DNA from: Urbifossiella limnaea
GTDB taxonomy: Bacteria; Planctomycetota; Planctomycetia; Gemmatales; Gemmataceae
Direction: 5' to 3'
DNA length: 64,000 nt
Assembly: GCF_007747215.1 (NCBI RefSeq)
Contig: NZ_CP036273.1
Coordinates: 186,001-250,000 of the forward strand
The notes beneath the pieces were generated by a model that searched no databases, was not told the origin of the DNA, and worked only from the letters and a program-made list of their open reading frames with translations. This document shows positions 23,954 to 30,979 of this stretch, one piece after another (the first letter of the stretch is position 1; the number at the start of each line of letters is the position of its first letter). The position numbers were made by a program, and so were the translations under genes.

Positions 23954-25255
23954 GTGCCAGTCGTTACGTGTCCGAAGTGCTCGGCCGGGCTGAAGGTGCC
24001 CGACGGGCCGGCCGCCGCCGTCCGCTGCCCCAAGTGCACCACCGTCTTCCAGCCGCGGCCCAAACCCACTGCCGACGCCGGGTTCGAGGTCGTGGACGAC
24101 TCGAAGCCGGCCCCGAAGGCGGCCCCGCGGCCCGCGTCGCCCCCGCCGCCCCCCGCGGGGCCGAAGAAGGCTTTCTCGCTCGACGAGGCCGTCCGCTCCG
24201 CCGACAAGTCGCCGCGCCGCGACACCCGCGACACCCGCGACGACGACGACCGCCCGCGCGGCCGTTCCCGCCGCGACGACGAGGACGACCGCCCGCGCGG
24301 CCGCTCCCGCCGTGACGACGACGACGACCGCCGCGACCGCCGCCGCGACGCCGACGACGACTACGACGACGACCGCCCGCGGAAGGCGTCGAAGTTCGGG
24401 GTGGCGCGGCCGGGCGTGCTGCTCCTCCTGATCTCGCTCGGGCTGTACGTGGGGAGCCTGGCCCTGCACGCGCTGCTGGTGCTCGTGAGCTGGATGGGGG
24501 CCGACATCCCCAGCGGGATGAACGGGCTGAACGGCGTGGTCGGGCTCGCCGGGTGGGTCGTGGGGCTGGTCGGGTTCGGGCTGGTGACGGCCGGCCCGCC
24601 GAAGTCGCGCGGCCTGGCCATCGCCGCCGGGTCGGTCAGCCTGGTCCACCTCGTGCTGGCGTGCGTGGTGGCGTTCAACGAGCGGCCCGAGCGGCTCGGC
24701 GGCGGCGTGGCGATTAACTGGGGGGCGCTGGTCACCGACCTCCCCTCGCTCGACGCCGTCCTCACCGCCCTGGTGTACAGCGACCGGATGAACGCACGCG
24801 GGTTCGGCACCCTGGTGCTGCCGCTCCTCGCGGGGCTGGCCGAGCTGGCGCGCCTCGTCCTGCTCGGGCTGCTGCTCGGGTCGCTGGCGCGGGCCACGAA
24901 GGAGCACCGGGCCGAGGGGATGGCGAAGTTCGGGTGGATCGCCGCCCCGTCGGCCGTCGGCGTGTGCATGCTGGTGGTGCTGCTGGCGACGATCCTGGCC
25001 GAGAGCACGGCCAAGAGCGTGCTGCGGCCCGAGCCGCCGCCGCCGCTCGGCCCCGGGACCAACTTCCAGGACGTGGTCCGGCAGCAGCAGGAGTACGGCC
25101 AGCGGATGCAGGACCGCTTCAAGACGCTGGAGCGGACGCTGCGGCTGTGGCGCAACGGCAGCGAGCTGCTCGTGTACACGCTCCACATCGGCACCCTGGT
25201 GCTGCCGGGCGTGGCGGCGTTCGGCGTGTGGGGCGGCATGGGCCGGCGCCGCTAA
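23954..25255 (+). CDS. Zinc-ribbon multi-pass membrane protein with Arg/Asp-rich linker
   Basis: 433 residues from GTG 23954. The start is an MJ0042-like ribbon, CPKCSAGLKVPDG and CPKCTTVF. A proline linker and a strongly charged Arg/Asp low-complexity tract (about 85-145, repeated DDDRPRGRSRRD units) follow. The C-terminal half has about six membrane helices, beginning VLLLLISLGLYVGSLALHAL. Function unknown; the ribbon probably faces the cytoplasm, and the linker may bind nucleic acid or partners. The next gene, 6 nt away, is a paralogue with the same domain order, so this is a tandem duplication. Confidence 0.75.
   Translation: MPVVTCPKCSAGLKVPDGPAAAVRCPKCTTVFQPRPKPTADAGFEVVDDSKPAPKAAPRPASPPPPPAGPKKAFSLDEAVRSADKSPRRDTRDTRDDDDRPRGRSRRDDEDDRPRGRSRRDDDDDRRDRRRDADDDYDDDRPRKASKFGVARPGVLLLLISLGLYVGSLALHALLVLVSWMGADIPSGMNGLNGVVGLAGWVVGLVGFGLVTAGPPKSRGLAIAAGSVSLVHLVLACVVAFNERPERLGGGVAINWGALVTDLPSLDAVLTALVYSDRMNARGFGTLVLPLLAGLAELARLVLLGLLLGSLARATKEHRAEGMAKFGWIAAPSAVGVCMLVVLLATILAESTAKSVLRPEPPPPLGPGTNFQDVVRQQQEYGQRMQDRFKTLERTLRLWRNGSELLVYTLHIGTLVLPGVAAFGVWGGMGRRR
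24220..24380. repeat. Intragenic Arg/Asp-encoding low-complexity repeat
   Basis: Direct repeats of GACGACGACCGCCCGCGCGG-type units, in frame, encoding the DDDRPRGRSRRD tract of the membrane protein. Slippage-prone, so length may vary between relatives. Confidence 0.75.
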
Positions 25256-25261
25256 CGGGGG

Positions 25262-26362
25262 GTGCCGGTGCTGCTGACCTGTCCGACGTGCGGGAGCGGA
25301 CTCCAGGTGCCCGACGGCACCACCGCCCACGTCCGCTGCCCGGCGTGCAAGCTCGTCTTCCCCGCCGCCGCCGGCCTCGCCGCCGCCGAGCCCGCCCCGC
25401 CCCCGCCGCCCCCGCCCCGCCCGAAGCCGGCGCCGCCGAAGGCGCCGGAGCCGCCCGCCAACCGCGACTTCAACCCCGACCCGCCGCGCGACCCGGCGAC
25501 GGCGCCGAGGCGGAAGCGGCCCGACGACGGCAAGTTCACCCCCGAGGAGCGGCGGACGCTCAAGACCCAGTTCGTCCGCGGCATGTGGGGCTGCCGGCTC
25601 ATCGCCGCGGGCTACGGCCTCCAGGGCGTCGGCCTGCTGCTGGTGGTGCTGGTGTTCGCGCTGAACACCATCAACGCTGGCTCCCCCGCCCTGATCGCCC
25701 TCGCCGGCGTGTGCGGGCTGGCGAACCTCGTGCTGGTGCCGATCGGATTGGGGCTCGTGCTCGCGGGCCGGCCGGCGCCGGGGCTGTACCGCTTCGGCAT
25801 CGCCGCCGCCGTGGCGATCGTCGTCCACGCGCTCCTCGTGCTGGTCGTGCTGGCGAAGAACGACCCGACGGTGGTGATCGAGGGCGAGCGCGAGACCGGC
25901 CTGCTGAACACCCTCGGCCACCTCGTGACGAAGCTCGACAGCCTGACGCTGTACCTGACGTGGGCGGTCTACCCGGACGAGCCGTTCATCCGCCGCGGGC
26001 TGGTGCTCGACGTGCTGTGTGGGCTGGCCGAGATGGTGCGGCTGATCCTGCTGATGGTGACGCTGGCGGGCGTGGCGCGGGGGGCCGGCGACAAGGAGCT
26101 GGCGCACCGGTGCGTGCGCGCCGGCGGCGTCGGCGCGCTCGGGCCGGCGGTGCTGGCGGCGGGGATGGCGCTGTTCCTGGCGGCGATGATCGAGACCGGC
26201 GGCCGCGACTCGAAGTTCGGCCTGGTGCTGCTGTTCGCCGCGTCGATGGGCGTGTACGCGATCCTGGCCGGCACGCTGGTGCCGGCCGCGGCCGCGGCGC
26301 GCGACGCCGCCGAGGCGTGCGAGTTCCCGTACCAGTCGCAGAACTTCGAGATCGGCGACTGA
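25262..26362 (+). CDS. Zinc-ribbon multi-pass membrane protein (paralogue)
   Basis: 366 residues from GTG 25262. An MJ0042-type ribbon (CPTCGSGLQVPDG, CPACKLVF), a proline-rich linker, then about seven hydrophobic segments (for example GLLLVVLVFALNTINAG, AAVAIVVHALLVLVVLA, and the closing VLLFAASMGVYAILAGTLVP). It shares domain order with the preceding gene but lacks the Arg/Asp tract. Only 6 nt separate the two, so they are one operon. Function unknown. Its stop is followed after one base by the GGGGTGAR array. Confidence 0.72.
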   Translation: MPVLLTCPTCGSGLQVPDGTTAHVRCPACKLVFPAAAGLAAAEPAPPPPPPPRPKPAPPKAPEPPANRDFNPDPPRDPATAPRRKRPDDGKFTPEERRTLKTQFVRGMWGCRLIAAGYGLQGVGLLLVVLVFALNTINAGSPALIALAGVCGLANLVLVPIGLGLVLAGRPAPGLYRFGIAAAVAIVVHALLVLVVLAKNDPTVVIEGERETGLLNTLGHLVTKLDSLTLYLTWAVYPDEPFIRRGLVLDVLCGLAEMVRLILLMVTLAGVARGAGDKELAHRCVRAGGVGALGPAVLAAGMALFLAAMIETGGRDSKFGLVLLFAASMGVYAILAGTLVPAAAAARDAAEACEFPYQSQNFEIGD

Positions 26363-26363
26363 C

Positions 26364-26410
26364 GGGGTGAGGGGGTGAAGGGGTGAAGGGGTGAGGGGGT
26401 GAAGGGGTGA
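26364..26410 (+). repeat. GGGGTGAR tandem array (left)
   Basis: Six 8-bp units (GGGGTGAG/GGGGTGAA) fill the gap between the membrane-protein stop at 26362 and the four-helix-bundle gene stop at 26412. Runs of four or more Gs at regular spacing could form a G-quadruplex on the plus strand. The inverted counterpart lies at 26832-26869. Confidence 0.85.
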
Positions 26411-26411
26411 C

Positions 26412-26819
26412 TCAGGTGGCATCGGAAGTCGGCTTACCGGGTAGCACCCACTTGTCGGCATGGTTGATCATCCCGACCAGCGTGCGGATCACCTCGTCGT
26501 AGGCCAGGTATAAGGGCTTCGCCTCGTCGCGGTGGAGGTACCCCGCGTCCACCGCGAACTCCAACCACACCTGCGTCTCGGCCGCTTCGCCCTCGGCATC
26601 CGACAACTTGGCAATGAACGCCCCCTCGTACCGCCGCTTCCTCCACGCCTCCGCCAGGTTCGCGCACACGGAACGAGACGAGCGACGGACCTGATCGGTC
26701 AGCGAATAGGTTTCCTCTTTCGGAAACGACTTCGACAACCGGAACAGCCTTTTGGCCGCGTCAAGCGCCTTCTGGTACACCTCGAGTTCCGTGTGGGACG
26801 TGATCTTCGCCACGGTCAC
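26412..26819 (-). CDS. Four-helix-bundle protein (23S rRNA intervening-sequence/S23 type)
   Basis: 135 residues. Matches the four-helix-bundle S23/IVP family (TIGR02436): ELEVYQKALDAAKRLFRLSK, QVRRSSRSVCANLAEAWRKR, then a helix with FIAKLSDAEGEAAETQVWLE. The SVCANLAEAW block is the hallmark. Members were first found encoded in insertions of 23S rRNA helices but are also scattered in genomes, sometimes in mobile diversity-generating or accessory contexts; their function is uncertain. Here it is a stand-alone gene bracketed by inverted GGGGTGAR arrays, a possible mobile cassette. Confidence 0.9.
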   Translation of the reverse strand: MTVAKITSHTELEVYQKALDAAKRLFRLSKSFPKEETYSLTDQVRRSSRSVCANLAEAWRKRRYEGAFIAKLSDAEGEAAETQVWLEFAVDAGYLHRDEAKPLYLAYDEVIRTLVGMINHADKWVLPGKPTSDAT

Positions 26820-26831
26820 CCCCTAATCCGA

Positions 26832-26869
26832 ATCACCCCTTCACCCCTTCACCCCTTCACCCCTTCATC
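26832..26869 (-). repeat. GGGGTGAR tandem array (right, inverted)
   Basis: Four-plus YTCACCCC units on the plus strand, i.e. GGGGTGAA on the minus strand. It begins 12 nt upstream of the four-helix-bundle ATG, and its last units supply the final codons and stop of the NYN-nuclease gene (Met-Lys-Gly-stop read from GATGAAGGGGTGA). With the left array it forms an imperfect ~40-bp inverted pair around the 408-bp gene. Confidence 0.85.
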
Positions 26870-27363
26870 CGAAAAGCCGCTTCCCACGCCGCCAGCTCCG
26901 CCGCCGTGGGCTCCGGCACCGGCTTGTCGTCGGGCGGCGGCGGCGCCCCGGGGTCGCGGGGCGGGGCGATCAGCCAGTCCACGAACGCCTGACACGTGAA
27001 CACGCCGCACCCGCGCCGCCGCGCCGCCTCCTGCACCTGCCCGTCGTTCGACACCACGGCCGCCGCCTTCGGCACGTTCACGGCGCGCACCAGCTCCTCG
27101 ATCTGCTCGTCGGCGGTTTGCGCGAAGGCGAAGCGGACGCGCAGCCCGCGGTGGCCGTGCTCGGCGCTCGGGGCCGGGCCGTGGACGGCGTCGAACACCA
27201 CGCGCAGGGTGTCCGGCCGGCCGCGGGCGGCGTCGGCGAGCCAGTCGAGGAACCGGGCGCGGGCCGGGGCGAACTGCTTCTTCGGCAGCCCGACGCGGAG
27301 CATGCCGACGGCGTGCATCAGGTTGTAGCCGTCGATGAGGAATACCACCGGCTCCCCGCGCAT
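26857..27363 (-). CDS. NYN-domain (YacP-like) ribonuclease
   Basis: 168 residues. PIN/NYN fold: VVFLIDGYNLMHA at the N-terminus, the acidic FDAVHGPAP, and VVSNDGQVQEAARRRGC, giving the usual three or four aspartates for a divalent metal. YacP/Rae1-like proteins cleave mRNA or rRNA, some at the ribosome. The ATG at 27363 is chosen because the domain begins within six residues; an upstream start at 27438 would add non-conserved residues. The very C-terminus is encoded by the GGGGTGAR repeat. It is divergent from the membrane protein at 27471. Confidence 0.85.
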   Translation of the reverse strand: MRGEPVVFLIDGYNLMHAVGMLRVGLPKKQFAPARARFLDWLADAARGRPDTLRVVFDAVHGPAPSAEHGHRGLRVRFAFAQTADEQIEELVRAVNVPKAAAVVSNDGQVQEAARRRGCGVFTCQAFVDWLIAPPRDPGAPPPPDDKPVPEPTAAELAAWEAAFRMKG

Positions 27364-27470
27364 CAGGTAGGGACGAGTGGATTGTAGACCGCGCCGCCCG
27401 CCGGTTGCCGTAGACACCCCGGCGGCGACACCGCACAATCTTCCCTTCCGCGACCCCGCAAGGAGCAGGC

Positions 27471-28562
27471 GTGACGACCCGCACCCGACACTTCCTGATC
27501 GGCTTCGCCAAGTACGGCCTCGGGTTCGGCGTCCTCGGCTACATGCTGGCCACGAACTGGGAGGGCAAGAACGGCGCCCCCGGCATCCGCGACCTGCTCG
27601 GCAAGACGCCGGACTACGCCGTCGCGGCCACGGTGATGGCCCTGTGCGTGGCGGTGCTGGCGATTCAGTACCTGCGCTGGTTCATCCTGGTGCGGGCGCT
27701 CGACCTGCCGTTCACGGTGGGCGGGGCGGTCCGGCTCGGGCTGGTCGGCACGTACTACAACCTGTTCCTGCCGGGCTCGGTGGGCGGCGACCTGGTGAAG
27801 GCGTACTTCATCGCCCGCGGCCAGCCCGGCCGGCGGGCCGCGGCCGTGGCCACCGTGGTGCTCGACCGGCTGATCGGGCTGTTCGGCCTGCTGTGGTTCT
27901 CGGCCGTGATCGGCGGCGCCCTGTGGGCGGCCGGCGACGACCGCATCGCCGGCAACGACCACCTCCGGCGGATGATTACGGTGTGCGGCGTGCTGGTGGG
28001 GCTGGCCGTGTGCGGCTGGGGGCTGATGGGCGTCCTGCCGGCGCACCGGGCCGACCGGTTCGCGGGCCGGCTGGCGACCGTGCCGAGGCTCGGCAAGGCG
28101 CTGGCGGAGGTGTGGTACGCGGTGTGGACGTACCGCCAGCGGCCGGGGGCCGTGTACCTGTCGGTGGCGATGACGGCGGTGTGTCACGTGGCGATGGTGC
28201 TGATGTACCACCTGGCGGTGCGGGTGTTCCCGGCGGACGGGTCGGAGCCGGGGACGCTGGGCGAGCACTTCGTGATCGCGCCGGTGGGGTTCATCATGCA
28301 GGCGTTCTTCCCGGCGCCGGGCGGGGTGGGCGGCGCCGAGTTCATCTTCAAGTGGCTGTACGGCCTGTTGGGCCGCGACGGCGCGGTGGGCCTGCTGGGC
28401 CGGGTCACGCTGCGGGTGGCGGAGTGCACGTGCGGCCTGGTGGGGCTGGTGGTGTTCCTGCGGATGCGGGGCGAGCTGCCGGCGGTGGTACACGAGGCCG
28501 AGGAGGAAGGCCTCGGCGGCCACGAGGACCCGCCGCACCTGGAAGAGGCGAAGGCGGGGTGA
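27471..28562 (+). CDS. Lysylphosphatidylglycerol synthase TM-region/UPF0104 family membrane protein
   Basis: 363 residues with about eight membrane helices. UPF0104/AglD marks: GLVGTYYNLFLPGSVGGDLV (the conserved FLPGSxGGD loop), RRAAAVATVVLDRLIGL, and the late FPAPGGVGGAE loop. Homologues are flippase-like domains of MprF or act in isoprenoid-sugar transfer; planctomycete members are usually stand-alone with unknown cargo. A good AAGGAG site lies 5 nt before the GTG start. The C-terminal 30 residues are cytoplasmic and acidic. Its stop is 4 nt from the convergent HNH gene stop. Confidence 0.82.
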   Translation: MTTRTRHFLIGFAKYGLGFGVLGYMLATNWEGKNGAPGIRDLLGKTPDYAVAATVMALCVAVLAIQYLRWFILVRALDLPFTVGGAVRLGLVGTYYNLFLPGSVGGDLVKAYFIARGQPGRRAAAVATVVLDRLIGLFGLLWFSAVIGGALWAAGDDRIAGNDHLRRMITVCGVLVGLAVCGWGLMGVLPAHRADRFAGRLATVPRLGKALAEVWYAVWTYRQRPGAVYLSVAMTAVCHVAMVLMYHLAVRVFPADGSEPGTLGEHFVIAPVGFIMQAFFPAPGGVGGAEFIFKWLYGLLGRDGAVGLLGRVTLRVAECTCGLVGLVVFLRMRGELPAVVHEAEEEGLGGHEDPPHLEEAKAG

Positions 28563-28566
28563 CGGT

Positions 28567-29343
28567 TCAGAACACAGTCACCCGCGCCATCGCCGCAAAC
28601 TCCGCGTCGTCGGCTACCGCCGTGGCGATCACACGGTCGAGTCGGGCGAGGGCGGCGAGCAGGTGCGGGCTGGATTGTTGGGCGAGTTGGCGCCGGATGT
28701 CGGACCGTGCTTCGCACAGATCGACGAGCCACACGCGGCGGCGAATCCGCTCTTCCTTGATGAAAGGTCGGTTCAGCCCCACCACGTCGATCGTCACAGT
28801 CCCCCGCACGCTCTGATTCACGGCGACGGCGACCGCGCCGTTGAACGTGAGGTGCTTCGCCGGGTCGTCCTGGCACGGGTGGAGCAACAGCGGCTGTTCG
28901 GCGCCGACCGACTTAAAGTGTGACCGCGCCCGGACCCCCTTCGCGTCGATCGGGAACAGGTTCCGCTTGAACGCCCGGTTGCAGAGCTGGCAGCAGAGGA
29001 ACAGGTTGTCCCAATCGTAGGCGAGCCAGTAGTAGCCGGGCCGGGTTAGCGGGTCGCCGCGCCGCTGCTTGAACCCCGACTTTGGCCGGTAGTGCTCCAC
29101 GTCGCTGTAGGTGTTCCCGGGGCTGATCCGCCACTCACAGAACGCGCACTTCTCGTGCTGGGCCGCCCGGAGTGCGGTCCGCACGGTCGGGTGCGCGAAG
29201 ATGTCCCGGTCGAACTGGAACCGCTTCGTTCCGGCCCGGTATGCCGCCCGGTCCGTCTTGTACTTCGCCTTGTTCGCGCGGGTAGCGGCCGCCCCACGCG
29301 TGGTGAGAACCGCGGGAGGCGCGGGCTTGGTCAGGCGGATCAT
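28567..29343 (-). CDS. HNH endonuclease, PtuB/TIGR02646-like
   Basis: 258 residues. An HNH zinc nuclease: KCAFCEWRI gives the first Cys pair (66, 69), DVEHYRPK the catalytic His84, WDNLFLCCQLCNR the Asn113 and second Cys pair (118, 121). The spacing and HYRPK block match the HNH partners of AAA ATPases in Septu and some retron systems. It is translated from an ATGA overlap with the ATPase gene upstream. The C-terminal half is helical (RRRVWLVDLCEARSDIRRQL). In Septu the complex degrades DNA on phage infection; that role here is inferred from gene pairing and motifs. There is no reverse transcriptase nearby, so a retron is not supported. Confidence 0.85.
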   Translation of the reverse strand: MIRLTKPAPPAVLTTRGAAATRANKAKYKTDRAAYRAGTKRFQFDRDIFAHPTVRTALRAAQHEKCAFCEWRISPGNTYSDVEHYRPKSGFKQRRGDPLTRPGYYWLAYDWDNLFLCCQLCNRAFKRNLFPIDAKGVRARSHFKSVGAEQPLLLHPCQDDPAKHLTFNGAVAVAVNQSVRGTVTIDVVGLNRPFIKEERIRRRVWLVDLCEARSDIRRQLAQQSSPHLLAALARLDRVIATAVADDAEFAAMARVTVF

Positions 29344-30722
29344 TTGGGCGATGTCGCGCGGAGTGCGTCCAGAGCCTGGCGGATGGCGGCAAGTTCCTCG
29401 TTCTCGGCCGCGCTCCGGCCGACCGGGAGGCGGTCGATCTGATCCTGGAGTTCTTTCAACTCCTTCTTCTCGGCGAGCGTCAACCGAGCTTTGCCGGCCA
29501 GTTGCTCCTGCCGCTTGAGCTTCTTCTCGACCTCCGGCGACCGGGCCGACTCCAGGCCGAACAGGTCGCTCGTGAGGATCTGATCGACGCGCCAGTTGCG
29601 GATGTCGTCCACGTCGTTGTGGATGACGACGTGGTCGCCCTCGCGCTTCAGGACGGCGATGTTGGCGTTCTCCGCGGCCTGTACGACGAGCGGGCTGTGC
29701 GCCGTGGCGATGAACTGCGTGTTCGGGAACCGCTCCGACAGGAACCCAATCAGCTTCCGCTGCCACGCCGGGTGCAGGTGCAGGTCGATCTCGTCCACGA
29801 CGCAGATGGCCGGCTCCTTGAGCGGGTCGGGGCTGTCCGGGTAGCGCTCCACCATGCGGCTGACGAAGTCGAGCATCCAGGCGATGAGCGTCTGGTAGCC
29901 GTACCCGAGTTGGCGGAGCGGGACCCACCCGAAAGGAGTCAGGAATTCAACCCGAGGTTTAGGTCGCACGTCACCACCTGTTGTGGCAAATCGCAACTCA
30001 GAAACATCGGGGAGAATGCCTGATGTGAGTAGCCCGGTAACTTGGATGAGGCGCTTATGGACGGATGTCTTATTCCCAGGAGCCTTACTGCTAGCGTAGT
30101 CCAACTGTAGTAGCCATTCCTCTGCGTTTCGCAAGACTGCATTCTCATTGGCGAGTGTTGTCTCGTACTCGTCTTGTGTGGCGTTTGAGAGAGCCGCAGA
30201 TACAAGGCGCCTGTTGACGCCATACGCCATTACAACTGGTAAGTATCCTTCAACGCGATACTCCAATCCAGCGATGTCGTTCTGAATCGAGACGCTTGCC
30301 CTGCATGGGATCGATCGATTTGTCCCTAGCGGAATTGAAGTAAATACCGTCTCGATAGTTACTTTGTCGTTCCGGTCTGAACTATTGCGAATCCAGGATA
30401 TCGTTTCATCTGTGATCAGCGACCAGCCTCCAACGCCAAGCATCTTCTCTGGGCTCGGCACGTCGTCAAAATCTTCCCGAGCGTCAACCAGTCCCAGGCC
30501 CGGTTCGTGGCCTGTAAGTAGTCGCAGCAGCGTCGTCTTCCCGGTGCCGTTCTCGCCGAGGATGATCGTCCACTGCTTCGGGCGGCCGTGGCCGTCGGAC
30601 AGGTCGAGGGTCTGCTTCGGGCCGAAGCAGCGGACGTTCTCCACGCTCAGCGACAGCACGTAGCACGCCTTCGGCTTCTCGCCGGCGGCTGCCGCGGGAC
30701 GCTTCTTGCCGTTCTTCGCCAT
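29340..30722 (-). CDS. AAA/RecF-like ATPase, PtuA-like
   Basis: 460 residues of the SMC/RecF-type ATPase class (AAA_21/AAA_15). Walker A is GENGTGKTT (56-64); a signature-like LGYGYQTLIAW lies at 272-282; Walker B plus catalytic acid is ICVVDEIDLHLHP (306-318); the switch histidine is in ATAHSPLV (339-346). A charged coiled C-terminus (400-440, KKLKRQEQLAGKARL) probably binds the HNH partner. With the overlapping HNH gene it forms a Septu-like defence pair. The segment encoding about residues 80-265 (29930-30480) is only ~50-53% GC in two lines I counted, against ~67% on the flank, suggesting recombination of the sensor half. Start chosen at MAKNGKK, since upstream codons are not conserved-looking. 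Confidence 0.85.
   Translation of the reverse strand: MAKNGKKRPAAAAGEKPKACYVLSLSVENVRCFGPKQTLDLSDGHGRPKQWTIILGENGTGKTTLLRLLTGHEPGLGLVDAREDFDDVPSPEKMLGVGGWSLITDETISWIRNSSDRNDKVTIETVFTSIPLGTNRSIPCRASVSIQNDIAGLEYRVEGYLPVVMAYGVNRRLVSAALSNATQDEYETTLANENAVLRNAEEWLLQLDYASSKAPGNKTSVHKRLIQVTGLLTSGILPDVSELRFATTGGDVRPKPRVEFLTPFGWVPLRQLGYGYQTLIAWMLDFVSRMVERYPDSPDPLKEPAICVVDEIDLHLHPAWQRKLIGFLSERFPNTQFIATAHSPLVVQAAENANIAVLKREGDHVVIHNDVDDIRNWRVDQILTSDLFGLESARSPEVEKKLKRQEQLAGKARLTLAEKKELKELQDQIDRLPVGRSAAENEELAAIRQALDALRATSPK
29930..30480. other. Low-GC patch inside the PtuA-like ATPase gene
   Basis: By hand count 30001-30060 is 53% GC and 30121-30180 is 50%, against 67% at 29521-29580 and more in the neighbours. 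The patch is in frame, with sensible protein, and covers the region between Walker A and the signature motif. Confidence 0.6.
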
Positions 30723-30979
30723 ACCCGGCAGCGTAGCGGGTCCGGCGACGCCGCACAACTCTCCCCCGCGCCGCGGCCGCAACCCGTTGCCGGGCCACGA
30801 CCTGCCCCGATTGCCGGGGCCGGGGCTGGATCGAACCAACTTTTTTATGAGTCGGTGACATGGTTCCGGGGATCGACCCCCCTCGGCCGGAAGAAAGAAT
30901 CCCGGCCCGAATGTCGCCCCGGGTCCGGCCGCCGGCCGGCCGCTATAACAGCGGCACCACCCCACCGGAGCCGTGCGCG

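Noticed and set aside
23552-26461. 969-residue minus-strand open frame across DUF1559 and the zinc-ribbon genes
   Set aside because: Antisense shadow of three well-supported genes, with no domain signal.
26364-26869. GGGGTGAR arrays as a CRISPR array
   Set aside because: Units are contiguous 8-mers with no spacers, and there are no cas genes.
28567-30722. Retron with HNH effector
   Set aside because: There is no reverse transcriptase or msr/msd-like RNA within several kilobases.
30820-30880. tRNA-like GATCGAACC string before sucC
   Set aside because: The string could be a T-loop on the minus strand, but no acceptor or anticodon stem can be drawn around it.
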